The notes beneath the pieces are model-generated. The model did no database searches, had not been told where the DNA came from, and worked only from the letters and a program-made list of their open reading frames with translations. DNA of 64,000 nt from JALYNX01 sp963746905 (GTDB lineage: Bacteria > Actinomycetota > Acidimicrobiia > Spongiisociales > ZC4RG35), in the NCBI GenBank assembly GCA_963746905.1, contig CAVVCY010000002.1, positions 62,001 to 126,000 of the forward strand, read 5' to 3'. A program made the position numbers and the translations under genes. Position 1 is the first letter of the stretch; every line of letters begins with the position of its first letter. This document shows positions 42,838-51,196 of this stretch, piece by piece.

Positions 42838-43772
42838 ACATTCTGGAACTCGACGGACAATTGCTGGCAGTACTCGCGGTTGGGGCGTTGATCTTCTTCG
42901 TCCTGGTTTGGGTTGGACTCGGGGTGACCCGGGCTCGTGAGGACATGACCAACCGACTGGCTCTCTATGGGCGTGCAACTGGCGGTGTCATCCGTGACGA
43001 TGAGCTGGCCAAGCCGCTCGCCCAGCGGACCATTGGCCCGATCGTCCTCAAGATCTCCAACTTCCTGAACCGGTTCACGCCGACCGGCTACCTGGAGAAG
43101 ACGCAACACAACCTGGTTTTGGCCGGCAACCCGGGCAACCTCGACGCCCCGTCGTTCGTGGTCATCAAGCTTCTGACCACAGCGCTGGGCCTCTTTGCCG
43201 CCTTCTTCCTGGTCGACTACGGAAGCTCTGGCTTACAACGGATCGTCCTCTTCGCTCTCCCCATCGTGCTCGGCTTCTTCGGCCCCAACGCATGGCTCCA
43301 GCGCAAGATCGACGACAGGTCGAACACCATGCTGCGGGCTCTGCCGGACGTCTTGGACCTGCTGGTGATCTCGGTGGAGGCCGGTCTCGGTTTCGACTCC
43401 GCTCTCTCGAGGGTGGTGGCTACCGTTCCTGGCCCTCTTTCCGAGGAGTTCTTCCGGATGCTCCAGGAGACCAGGGTCGGGGTGAGCCGGCGTGATGCCA
43501 TGCGCCACCTCATGGATCGCACCGATCTCGACGAGCTCAGGTCGTTCATGTTGGCCATGATCCAGGCTGAGGCCTTTGGTGTGACCATCGCCAGGGTGCT
43601 CCGGGTCCAGGCCGACGAAATGCGTGTCAAGCGTCGTCAGCGGGCGCAAGAGAAGGCATTTGCCGCTCCGGTCAAGCTCGTGTTCCCGTTGGTGTTCTGT
43701 ATCTTCCCGGCCCTGTTCATCGTGCTTCTCGGGCCGGCGGCGATCCAGATCGGCACCGCTTTCGTCGACTGA
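42834..43772 (+). CDS. tadC: TadC pilus assembly membrane protein (T2SF family)
   Basis: A 312-aa membrane protein with an N-terminal helix (LLAVLAVGALIFFVLVWVGLG), two central helices and a C-terminal pair, and the T2SF domain stretch ALPDVLDLLVISVEAGLGFDSALSRV. TadB and TadC together form the membrane platform that TadA acts on. ATG 42834 overlaps the VWA-TadB stop, and its stop overlaps the following ATG by one base, so the operon continues. Confidence 0.92.
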   Translation: MNILELDGQLLAVLAVGALIFFVLVWVGLGVTRAREDMTNRLALYGRATGGVIRDDELAKPLAQRTIGPIVLKISNFLNRFTPTGYLEKTQHNLVLAGNPGNLDAPSFVVIKLLTTALGLFAAFFLVDYGSSGLQRIVLFALPIVLGFFGPNAWLQRKIDDRSNTMLRALPDVLDLLVISVEAGLGFDSALSRVVATVPGPLSEEFFRMLQETRVGVSRRDAMRHLMDRTDLDELRSFMLAMIQAEAFGVTIARVLRVQADEMRVKRRQRAQEKAFAAPVKLVFPLVFCIFPALFIVLLGPAAIQIGTAFVD

Positions 43773-45127
43773 TGAGTAAGACGGCGGCCACGCCGTCACG
43801 CAACCGTTTCTCACTAGCGCACCTGTTGCTCCTCGTGCCTTGGGTGGCCCTGGTGATCGACGCCTGGGCGCCGATCAGAGACAACTCGTTTCTGTGGCAC
43901 ATCCGCGCCGGTGACCTCCAGAACGCCGCAGGCCAGGTCCTCACCGCAGACCCCTTCTCCTTCACCATGCACGGAGCGCCATGGCTGACGCAGAGCTGGC
44001 TCGCAGAGCTCCTTTATGCCTGGGGAGAGCGCCACTGGGGCCTTGGCTTCGTCCCTCCGATGATGCTGCTGATGACGTCGATCACCTTCCTCGGGATCGG
44101 TTTGATCGCCTACCGCCGCTCTCGCAGCGTGACAGGGACTGCTGTGGTCCTTATGTTGAGCACCGTCCTCCTGCTCAGCTTCCTGGTCCCGAGACCGGTC
44201 ATATTCTCGTTTGCCTTGTTCGTCCTCGTGATCCTGGCTTGGGAGCGGCCCTCGGCCCGCTGGACCGTCCCCTTCCTGGTCTGGATCTGGGCCTCGATGC
44301 ACGGCAGCTTCATCCTCGGGCTGGCCTATGTCGGATTGACCCTCCTGATCGACAGAGATTGGAAGTGGCTGCCTACGGCGATCCTGTCGGGTCTGGTGAC
44401 CCTTCTCACCGCACACGGATTGGGAGTTGTGGGTGTGCTGTTTGATTTCGTGAAGGCCTCGGACGCGCTCGCCTTGCTTTCAGAGTGGAGACGCCCCGAG
44501 ATCATTTCCGCCGTGTTCCTCCCGTTCCTGTTGGGATTGGCACTGATCGTGTGGGCTGCGGTCAAGGGAAGGGTCACCCCTAGACACCTGTTGTTGATCG
44601 TGCCCTTCTTAATCCTTGGCTTCGGGGCGACCCGCGCCCTGCCGCCGTCCTGGTTGGCACTCACCCCCCTTGTCAGCCTTGGCGTCTTCGAGCTGAAGAT
44701 CGGCTCGACACCACGCTTCTCGAAGGGCCAGGCCATCATTTTCGGGAGCGCCGTCCTCGTCCTTCCTTTCCTCCTCATCTCCGACGCCTCGATTGACGAG
44801 GAGCGGTTCCCGGTGGCCGCGGTCGCTGCTCTGAATGAGGGTCGAACATTCCACGATGACCGCACCGGTGGTTATCTGATCTGGGCCGAGGGCCCCGACC
44901 GGCAGGTCTTCATCGACGACCGCGCCGAGCTGTATGGCGACCGCCTGGCCGAGTTCGTCGCGGTTCGAGATGGCGATCAGCCGTTCGGGCCGGTGTTCGA
45001 ACGTGATGGGATCGAGCAGGCACTGCTCAAGGTGAGCGACAGCGTCGTCAGTGAGCTCGAGGAAGCGGGATGGGTCAGGGTGTTCGAGGACACCAAATAT
45101 GTGGTTCTGCGCCCGCCGGGCGTGTAG
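43772..45127 (+). CDS. Polytopic membrane protein, GT-C-glycosyltransferase-like
   Basis: A 451-aa protein with about ten hydrophobic helices and a ~110-residue soluble C-terminus. The first external loop has SFLWHIRAGDLQNAAGQVLTADPFSF and PWLTQSWLAELLYAW, resembling the large uncharacterised membrane family whose tail carries a FHDDRTGGYLIW...FIDDRAELYGD segment; this protein has that tail. Such proteins look like GT-C glycosyltransferases but no activity is known. Cotranscription with the pilus operon suggests glycosylation of pilin or a pilus-linked polymer; that is inference. Confidence 0.65.
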   Translation: MSKTAATPSRNRFSLAHLLLLVPWVALVIDAWAPIRDNSFLWHIRAGDLQNAAGQVLTADPFSFTMHGAPWLTQSWLAELLYAWGERHWGLGFVPPMMLLMTSITFLGIGLIAYRRSRSVTGTAVVLMLSTVLLLSFLVPRPVIFSFALFVLVILAWERPSARWTVPFLVWIWASMHGSFILGLAYVGLTLLIDRDWKWLPTAILSGLVTLLTAHGLGVVGVLFDFVKASDALALLSEWRRPEIISAVFLPFLLGLALIVWAAVKGRVTPRHLLLIVPFLILGFGATRALPPSWLALTPLVSLGVFELKIGSTPRFSKGQAIIFGSAVLVLPFLLISDASIDEERFPVAAVAALNEGRTFHDDRTGGYLIWAEGPDRQVFIDDRAELYGDRLAEFVAVRDGDQPFGPVFERDGIEQALLKVSDSVVSELEEAGWVRVFEDTKYVVLRPPGV

Positions 45128-45139
45128 TACCTTGCCCCG

Positions 45140-45698
45140 GTGACATTCACTTCTTATCTGGATGCTGCCAGCCTGGACGCCGGCCTCGATCACATCCTCG
45201 AGTCGCCCAAGGACCTGGGAACTGTCGAGCTGATCGTTCGTCGCCCCGGAGTCGATGAGAGGGAAGAAGTCGATCAGGGGGAGCTCGACCTCGCTGAAGG
45301 GCTTATCGGGGATGACCTGGAGCTCACGGGAGACCATCAGCACTCCAGACGGGTCCCCGAACTCTGAGACTCAGGTGACGATCATGAATGCGAGGGTGAT
45401 CGCCCTGGTGGCGCAGGACCGTTCCCGGTGGTCGTTGGCCGGTGACCAGTTCTATGTGGACCTCGATCTAAGCCCTGAGAACCTCCCAGCCGGCACCAGG
45501 TTGCAATTGGGGACAGCTGTGGTTGAAGTGAGTGAAATCCCTCATCATGGCTGCGCCAAGTTCTCGAGCCGATTTGGCGCCGATGCGCTGCGCTTCGTGA
45601 ATACCGGAGCCGGTCGTGATCACTCGTTTCGTGGCATCAACACGTCGGTGGTGGTGCCAGGAGTGGTGCATAGGGGCGACCGGATCCAGAAGCTCTGA
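45140..45698 (+). CDS. MOSC-domain protein, broken by one extra base
   Basis: MOSC domains bind molybdenum-cofactor sulfur or act in amidoxime/hydroxylated-compound reduction. The N-terminal part from GTG 45140 (TSYLDAASLDAGLDHILESPK) reads in one frame to about residue 58. The rest (STPDGSPNSETQVTIMNARV, GDQFYVDLDLSPENLPAGTR, HHGCAKFSSRFG with the conserved Cys) reads in the next frame to 45698. Removing the G near 45314 gives LIGDTWSSRE and one continuous ~185-aa protein. It lies after the pilus operon and before a strong terminator. Confidence 0.8.
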
Positions 45699-45725
45699 GC
45701 GAGCCAACCTTGTCAATAAACGTAG

Positions 45726-45751
45726 AAAGGGGCCCGCAAGCGGGCCCCTTT
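45726..45751. terminator. Strong bidirectional terminator between MOSC gene and flp pilins
   Basis: AAAGGGGCCCGC and GCGGGCCCCTTT form a perfect 12-bp stem with a 2-base loop. An A-rich flank on one side and TTT on the other let it serve both the MOSC transcript (+) and the pilin transcript (-), which converge here. Confidence 0.85.
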
Positions 45752-45771
45752 CAATAGGAAGTTTCTCTGGT

Positions 45772-45945
45772 CTAGTTGAGACCGGAGCTGACCTCGCTGA
45801 AGGTCTCAGAGACCTCCCGACCGGCGATTTGCACGGCCACGAGTGCAACGATGGCGATCAGCACCACGAGGAGTGCGTACTCAACCATTGAGGCGCCCTT
45901 CTCGGACTCGATCCAGCTCGTTACCTTGGTCCACAGAGCAAGCAT
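45772..45945 (-). CDS. flp: Flp/Fap-type pilin subunit
   Basis: A 57-aa protein: a short basic-acidic head (MLALWTKVTSWIESEKG), then GASMVEYALLVVLIAIVALVAV, a type IVb prepilin signature with Glu+5 after the cleavage Gly and a single hydrophobic helix, ending SETFSEVSSGLN. Flp pilins are cleaved by TadV/CpaA; no prepilin peptidase is visible in this window. AAGGAGGGG lies ~6 bases upstream of the ATG. It is too short to be found by simple ORF length cut-offs. It is transcribed toward the Tad operon end, on the opposite strand. Confidence 0.9.
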   Translation of the reverse strand: MLALWTKVTSWIESEKGASMVEYALLVVLIAIVALVAVQIAGREVSETFSEVSSGLN

Positions 45946-46042
45946 TAAACCCCTCCTTGTCTCGGATTACTGGCTTGCAGTACTGGTAGGCAAGTTAGCC
46001 CACCTGGCTTCTGGCACAATGGGTCGCCAGAACCATCAAGTA

Positions 46043-46222
46043 TCAGTTACCAGCCTCGACGAGGCTGGAACTGATATCGGAGTATGTCTCCGAAAGCTCG
46101 CTGCCCGCGATCGCGACCGCGGCCAGCGCAACCATGGCGATCATCACCACAAGGAGCGCATACTCGACCATGGAGGCGCCCCTCTCATGTTTGGTGTAGA
46201 ACCAGATGATCTTGTAGAACAT
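46043..46222 (-). CDS. flp: Second Flp/Fap-type pilin subunit
   Basis: A 59-aa paralogue of the neighbouring pilin: head MFYKIIWFYTKHERG, core GASMVEYALLVVMIAMVALAAV, tail SELSETYSDISSSLVEAGN. The shared GASMVEYALLVV core and the (S)E-S-E-T-x-S tail show a tandem duplication. AGGAGA precedes the ATG. A 97-bp gap separates it from the first pilin, enough for a separate promoter. Two slightly different pilins may copolymerise or be used under different conditions. Confidence 0.9.
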   Translation of the reverse strand: MFYKIIWFYTKHERGASMVEYALLVVMIAMVALAAVAIAGSELSETYSDISSSLVEAGN

Positions 46223-46303
46223 GGCATTCTCCTACCGTTTTAATCCTGCGATCAGGTTACGGCCGACCGGTCATGGCGCTCATGGGCCTAGCGACTCATA
46301 TGG

Positions 46304-46942
46304 TTATTGGGGCTTGGCAATGCCAAGTCGGATCGCTTCGATCGCAGCCTGGGTGCGGTCGCTGACGGCGAGTTTTTGGAAGATCGAGGCGAGGTGATTC
46401 TTGACCGTCTTCTGCGAGATGTAGAGGCGGTCGGCGAGCTCATCCGTGGCGGATACGCCAACTGCCAATAGGCGAAGGATCTCTTTTTCCCGCTCGGTGA
46501 GGGACGCCGCCCCGGGGTCGAGCACGGCCTGGCTGTAGCCTTCGAGGACCTCGTCCCGCTCATGGTCTTCGAGCTCGATGAGGTTCTGCCCGTCGGCCAC
46601 CGCTCGGACCGCCGCAGCCAGTGTCAAAAGGGGCACGCCTTTCGAGAAGAATCCCCTGGCGCCGGCTGCCACTGCGCGTTGTCGTTGGTCCTCAGATGCA
46701 TACATGGAGACGACGATGGCGTTGGTTCGCTTTCCGAGGGTGGCGATGGTCGAAATCCCGTCTCCGCCGGGCATTTCGATATCGACGATCGAAACTTCGG
46801 CTGGTTGGGCCGCTAGAGCTTGATCGAGCGCGGGCCCCGAGTCCACGACACCCACGACCCTGGCGTCGGGAAGGGAGTCGAGAGCTTGGCTCAATCCCTC
46901 GGCAAACAGCTTGTGATCGTCGGCGATCATCACGCGGATCAT
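46304..46942 (-). CDS. NarL/FixJ-family response regulator
   Basis: A 212-aa two-domain regulator. The receiver (1-120) has the acidic pocket IADDH and phospho-acceptor Asp54 in VSIVDIEMPGGDG. The C-terminal LuxR-type HTH (~145-210) reads LTEREKEILRLLAVGVSATDELADRLYISQKTVKNHLASI. ATG 46942 is preferred to ATG 46954 because it overlaps the kinase stop (ATGA). Being on the same strand and just upstream of the two flp genes (82-bp gap), it may control pilin expression. Confidence 0.92.
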   Translation of the reverse strand: MIRVMIADDHKLFAEGLSQALDSLPDARVVGVVDSGPALDQALAAQPAEVSIVDIEMPGGDGISTIATLGKRTNAIVVSMYASEDQRQRAVAAGARGFFSKGVPLLTLAAAVRAVADGQNLIELEDHERDEVLEGYSQAVLDPGAASLTEREKEILRLLAVGVSATDELADRLYISQKTVKNHLASIFQKLAVSDRTQAAIEAIRLGIAKPQ

Positions 46943-48420
46943 CGGTTGCCCCATTCGATAGTCACGGTCGTCCCTAGCCCTTCATTCGATTGGAAATCAA
47001 TAGTCGCTCCCAATTTGTCGGCACGTTCGCGCATCCCCACAAGCCCAAAATGCCCCTCCGGCTCATATTCTGGGTCGAAGCCCGTTCCGTCGTCCTGAAC
47101 TTGACAGCTTCCCCAATCCCGGTGAATGCGGCCCGAGACGAGGATGTTGGAAGCCGAGGCGTGTTTGTGGGCATTTCTGATGGCCTCGGTCACGATCGAG
47201 GTCAGATCGGCGATCAGGGCGGGCCGTGGAGGCCGTCTCTCGTCGATGTCGACCACGATCAACGGATCTCCGTTGAATCCAGCTGTCGCCTGAAGGACTC
47301 TCGCGGTCAGGGTGGGTCCGGGCGTACTCCTGAGATCCGCCACCTTCGCCCGAACGTCTTCGACCAATTTGGTGACGTTGGATCGAAGCACCTTGAGGTC
47401 GGCCACCAGTTCAGGGTCGTCGGCTTGTTGCATCGCCGTGAGGTCCAAAGACAATCCCAATGACGCCAGAGAAGGCCCGATTTCGTCGTGCATTTCTCGG
47501 GCGAGCCTGAGACGCTCCTCGGCGACGGCAGAACCAGCGATGTCCTGAAGTAGTTGAAGATTTGCGAATGCGATCCCGAGAGGACGCAGATAGGCCTCCA
47601 CCGCCGCCCGATCGTCGTCGGCGAGAGATCCTGGGGTGACCAGTTCCATCATCCCGACCTCAGAATCGGCAGTTTTGATCGGGATTTGGTTGATCTGGCC
47701 GTCTGGATCAGGCACACCGCGGGCGGCGAGGACTACCAAACCGTTTTCGCCCTCAATTGCCAGCTTTCCGGCCGACCCTGGCAGCCTGGTGAGGACGGTG
47801 TCCAGTGTCTCGGCGCCGACTTCAACCGCATTGAGCCGGCCTGCGGAGACGTCCTGGGAGAGACGGACCAAGACACCATGGATCTCCTGGAGATTCTCCA
47901 AACTCTGGGACGACTCTGCGGCCTGTTGGTGAATGTCTTCGAGAAGTTTGCGAATAACTCCTACCAGCAGCACAAAGACCAGGTAGAGGGCCATCGCCGG
48001 CGCCGACTCGACCAAAGGCAAGTTCTGGGACAGCGTGACCAGGGCGAGGAGTCCAGCGGACAGAAGCCCTGTCATCAGACCGCTCCGAATTCCCCCGTAC
48101 AGCGTGGCTAAAACGGGCGGACCCATCGACAGGAGCAGGTACGGGCTCGAAGGCCCACCGGTGAGGGTGATGGCGAACGCAGTGAGGAATGCACCTGCCA
48201 AGGTGATGGCCTCAGCCCCAAATCTGATGTGGTACCACTCCTCGGGAACGGCAGCCGAACCGAGCACGTAAACGGTGGCCACGCCTACAGCGACCCACGA
48301 CTCCGTGACTTGTCCCTTGGTGTCGATCAGGTCGACGACGATGGCAACAACGAGGGCGATGAACTGGCCGACCTCGACACTGAAATGGACGCGTCGCTCC
48401 CAGGGAGCGCTGACGGTCAT
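46939..48420 (-). CDS. Membrane sensor histidine kinase of the HisKA_3 (NarL-partner) type
   Basis: A 493-aa kinase. The N-terminal third has five or six hydrophobic helices (~18-160), suggesting membrane sensing. A GAF-like region follows (~180-290), then a HisKA_3 box EERLRLAREMHDEIGPSLASLG with phospho-accepting His311, and an ATPase domain with N box EAIRNAHKHASA and G box DDGTGFDPEYEPEGHFGLVGMRERA. Such kinases pair with NarL/FixJ regulators, here the next gene. The signal is unknown. The start lies only 24 bp from the divergent coaE start. Confidence 0.9.
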   Translation of the reverse strand: MTVSAPWERRVHFSVEVGQFIALVVAIVVDLIDTKGQVTESWVAVGVATVYVLGSAAVPEEWYHIRFGAEAITLAGAFLTAFAITLTGGPSSPYLLLSMGPPVLATLYGGIRSGLMTGLLSAGLLALVTLSQNLPLVESAPAMALYLVFVLLVGVIRKLLEDIHQQAAESSQSLENLQEIHGVLVRLSQDVSAGRLNAVEVGAETLDTVLTRLPGSAGKLAIEGENGLVVLAARGVPDPDGQINQIPIKTADSEVGMMELVTPGSLADDDRAAVEAYLRPLGIAFANLQLLQDIAGSAVAEERLRLAREMHDEIGPSLASLGLSLDLTAMQQADDPELVADLKVLRSNVTKLVEDVRAKVADLRSTPGPTLTARVLQATAGFNGDPLIVVDIDERRPPRPALIADLTSIVTEAIRNAHKHASASNILVSGRIHRDWGSCQVQDDGTGFDPEYEPEGHFGLVGMRERADKLGATIDFQSNEGLGTTVTIEWGNR

Positions 48421-48444
48421 AGGGAAAGGCTACCGTCGGGCCTG

Positions 48445-49011
48445 GTGACGACGGAGAACCAACGCTGGCTGCTGTCTGGCGGGATCGGCTCAGGAAAGAG
48501 TGAGGTTGGCCGGCTCCTTGCCGCCTCAGGTATCCGGGTGGTCGATGCAGACCGAATGGGCCATCGGGTGCTCGAGCCGGCAGGCAAGGCTTTTGCGGTG
48601 GTCGCAGGGCGATGGCCTGAGGTCTTGCGCGACGGCGTGATCGATAGGGGGAGGCTGGCTGGCATAGTTTTCGCTGATCCGGGCCAGCTCCGAGAACTGG
48701 AGCAGCTGACCCACCCACACATATTCGGCACGATCCGGGGCGAGTTGGAGGGATTTGAGGCGGTGGCGGTGGTGGAAGTGCCGATCATCGACACCGGCCT
48801 CGATTGGCCCCGAATCGTGGTCGACGCCGCTGACGATGTCCGTTTCGAGCGCGTCCTCGAGAGAGGCATGAGCAGGGAAGACGCCAGGGCTCGAATGGCC
48901 TCTCAGCCATCGAGAGCGGAGTGGCTCGCCTCGGCCGACCTCGTGATCCCCAACCACGGGAGTCGAGCGGAGCTAGAGGAAGCGGTCGCGGTTGTGATAA
49001 GCCAGCTGTAG
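48445..49011 (+). CDS. coaE: Dephospho-CoA kinase CoaE
   Basis: CoaE phosphorylates dephospho-CoA, the last step of coenzyme A synthesis. The protein is 188 aa from GTG 48445: P-loop LLSGGIGSGKSEVGRLLA near residue 12, VVDADRMGHRVL with the catalytic Asp, and RMASQPSRAEWLASADLVIPN in the lid/NMP-binding region. The upstream open frame extends into the divergent kinase promoter and is rejected. coaE next to uvrB is a common actinobacterial arrangement. Confidence 0.93.
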   Translation: MTTENQRWLLSGGIGSGKSEVGRLLAASGIRVVDADRMGHRVLEPAGKAFAVVAGRWPEVLRDGVIDRGRLAGIVFADPGQLRELEQLTHPHIFGTIRGELEGFEAVAVVEVPIIDTGLDWPRIVVDAADDVRFERVLERGMSREDARARMASQPSRAEWLASADLVIPNHGSRAELEEAVAVVISQL

Positions 49012-49033
49012 GGGATTTGGGAAAGCCCCCCTC

Positions 49034-49082
49034 GGCCCTTCGGGCCACTCCCCCCAACGTCGCTGCCGCTCCTGGGGGGAGG
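49034..49082. repeat. Inverted single copy of the 87-bp-repeat hairpin plus a second stem
   Basis: In the 114-bp coaE-uvrB gap, CTCCCCCCA (49048-49056) pairs with TGGGGGGAG (49073-49081); the loop ACGTCGCTGCCGCTCC is nearly the reverse complement of the loop in the tandem array at 26212-26646. A second perfect hairpin, GGCCC-TTC-GGGCC (49034-49046), sits beside it. Both could act as a terminator for coaE. Confidence 0.7.
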
Positions 49083-49125
49083 AATGGGGACAGTTCTTGT
49101 CCCACCCTGTCGGTACCCTGCGTCC

Positions 49126-51132
49126 GTGCCCGACTTCGAGATCGTCTCCGACTTTGCCCCTGCCGGCGACCAGCCACAGGCCATCGAGAAGTTGGCGGAG
49201 GGTGTCATGAGAGGCGACCGATATCAGACACTGCTCGGGATCACCGGGTCCGGAAAGTCGGCCACCATCGCCTGGACCATCGAACAGGTGCAGAAGCCGA
49301 CCCTGGTGCTCGCCCCCAACAAGGCGTTGGGCGCCCAACTCGCCAATGAGTTCCGACAGTTCTTCCCCAACAACCGCGTCGAGTACTTCGTTTCCTATTA
49401 CGACTACTACCAACCTGAGGCCTACATCCCCCAGACCGACACCTACATCGAGAAGGACGCCACGATCAACGACGAGATCGACCGGCTTCGGCACTCGGCG
49501 ACCGCCGGACTGCTGGTTCGGGACGACGTGATCATCGTGGCCTCGGTTTCCGCCATCTACGGGTTGGGCTCGCCCGAGCAATATCTGGGCCAGTTGCTCC
49601 GTCTCATCAAAGGGGTGGAGTACCCGATGGAGGCAGCGATCAAGCGGCTGGTCGACATCCAATATGAGCGCAACGAAGTCAACCTGGTCCGGGGCAAGTT
49701 CCGGGTGAGGGGAGACACGCTGGAAGTGTTCCCCTCGTACGAGGAGACCATCGTCCGGGTCCAGTTCTGGGGTGACGAGGTCGAGCGCATCCTTCGCTTG
49801 AATCCGGTGACCGGCGAGATCATCGACGAGATGTCGGAGCTGATGGTTTTCCCCGCCACCCACTACGTGACCGAACGGGAGCGGATGCTGAAGGCGATCG
49901 ACGGAATCGAAGAGGAACTGAGCGGCCGGCTCGCCGAGCTCGAGGGAAGCGGGAAGTTGTTGGAGGCACAACGCCTCCGGATGCGGACCAATTACGACCT
50001 GGAGATGATGCGCGAGATTGGGTTCTGCTCGGGGATCGAGAACTACTCGCGTCATCTCGACGGGCGGGCTCCGGGAGAAGCCCCATACACCTTGCTCGAC
50101 TATTTCCCAAAGGACTATCTGACGATCGTCGACGAGTCCCATGTGACGGTCCCTCAGATCGGTGGGCAATACGAGGGGGACCGCTCCCGCAAAGAGGTGC
50201 TGGTCGAACACGGCTTCCGTCTCCCTTCCGCCAAGGACAATCGACCACTTCGATTCGACGAGTGGCTCGAGAAAGCCAATCAGGTTGTGTTCCTCTCGGC
50301 GACGCCGAGCAATTTCGAGATCTCACATTCAACCCAGGTGGTGGAGCAAATCATCCGACCCACGGGACTGGTCGATCCCGAGGTGATGATCCGTCCTACC
50401 AAGGGTCAGATCGACGACCTTTTGGACGAGATCAGGCTCCGGGCAGCCCGGGAACAGAGGGTTCTGGTCACCACCCTCACCAAGAAGATGGCCGAGGACC
50501 TGACGGACTATCTGTTGGAGATGGGGGTGCGCGCCCGCTACATGCACTCGGAGATAGACACCTTGGAACGCATCCAGATCATGCGTGAGCTGAGACTTGG
50601 GGAGTTCGACGTCCTGGTGGGGATCAACCTCTTGCGGGAAGGCCTCGACCTCCCGGAAGTGTCATTAGTGGCCATCCTCGACGCGGACAAGGAGGGCTTC
50701 CTCCGTTCCGAGACATCCTTGATTCAGATCATCGGCCGTGCTGCACGGAACATCGACGGACAGGTGGTGATGTACGCCGACAATGTCACGGACTCGATGA
50801 AACGGGCCATCTCGGAGACCAATCGGCGGCGCAAGCTCCAAGCGGACTGGAATGAGGCGAACGGCATCGATCCCCAGACCATCCGCAAACGTGTATCGGA
50901 CATCCTGGAGTTAGTTCAGACCCAAGGCCCCACCGGGAACCGACGCCAGCGTGATGTTCAGCAGCGACGGCCTCTGGACCTGGAGAGCGATGACCTGGTT
51001 CGGTTGGTGCTGAGCCTCGAGGAGGAGATGCACGAGGCAGCCAAGGAGCTTCGCTTCGAGTACGCGGCACGCCTCCGCGATGAGGTCAACGAGCTCAAAC
51101 GAGAGCTGCGCGAGGTAGCCGAGGCGGGCTGA
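49126..51132 (+). CDS. uvrB: Excinuclease ABC subunit B (UvrB)
   Basis: UvrB is the damage-verifying helicase of nucleotide-excision repair. The 668-aa protein starts (GTG 49126) PDFEIVSDFAPAGDQPQAIEKL, then Walker A LGITGSGKSATIAW near residue 39, the beta-hairpin VEYFVSYYDYYQPEAYIP, the DEAD-like motif TIVDESHVTVPQ, helicase motifs VGINLLREGLDLPEVSLVAILDADKEGFLRS and QIIGRAARN, and a C-terminal UVR domain (LEEEMHEAAKELRFEYAARLRD). GTG 49126 is preferred because the domain begins there; the ATG at 49084 lies in the repeat hairpin. Confidence 0.96.
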   Translation: MPDFEIVSDFAPAGDQPQAIEKLAEGVMRGDRYQTLLGITGSGKSATIAWTIEQVQKPTLVLAPNKALGAQLANEFRQFFPNNRVEYFVSYYDYYQPEAYIPQTDTYIEKDATINDEIDRLRHSATAGLLVRDDVIIVASVSAIYGLGSPEQYLGQLLRLIKGVEYPMEAAIKRLVDIQYERNEVNLVRGKFRVRGDTLEVFPSYEETIVRVQFWGDEVERILRLNPVTGEIIDEMSELMVFPATHYVTERERMLKAIDGIEEELSGRLAELEGSGKLLEAQRLRMRTNYDLEMMREIGFCSGIENYSRHLDGRAPGEAPYTLLDYFPKDYLTIVDESHVTVPQIGGQYEGDRSRKEVLVEHGFRLPSAKDNRPLRFDEWLEKANQVVFLSATPSNFEISHSTQVVEQIIRPTGLVDPEVMIRPTKGQIDDLLDEIRLRAAREQRVLVTTLTKKMAEDLTDYLLEMGVRARYMHSEIDTLERIQIMRELRLGEFDVLVGINLLREGLDLPEVSLVAILDADKEGFLRSETSLIQIIGRAARNIDGQVVMYADNVTDSMKRAISETNRRRKLQADWNEANGIDPQTIRKRVSDILELVQTQGPTGNRRQRDVQQRRPLDLESDDLVRLVLSLEEEMHEAAKELRFEYAARLRDEVNELKRELREVAEAG

Positions 51133-51196
51133 GCCACGGTGTTTTGACCGAGATCGCATTCAGGGCGGATCTGCACCAGGGCGATACTTAGAGCCA

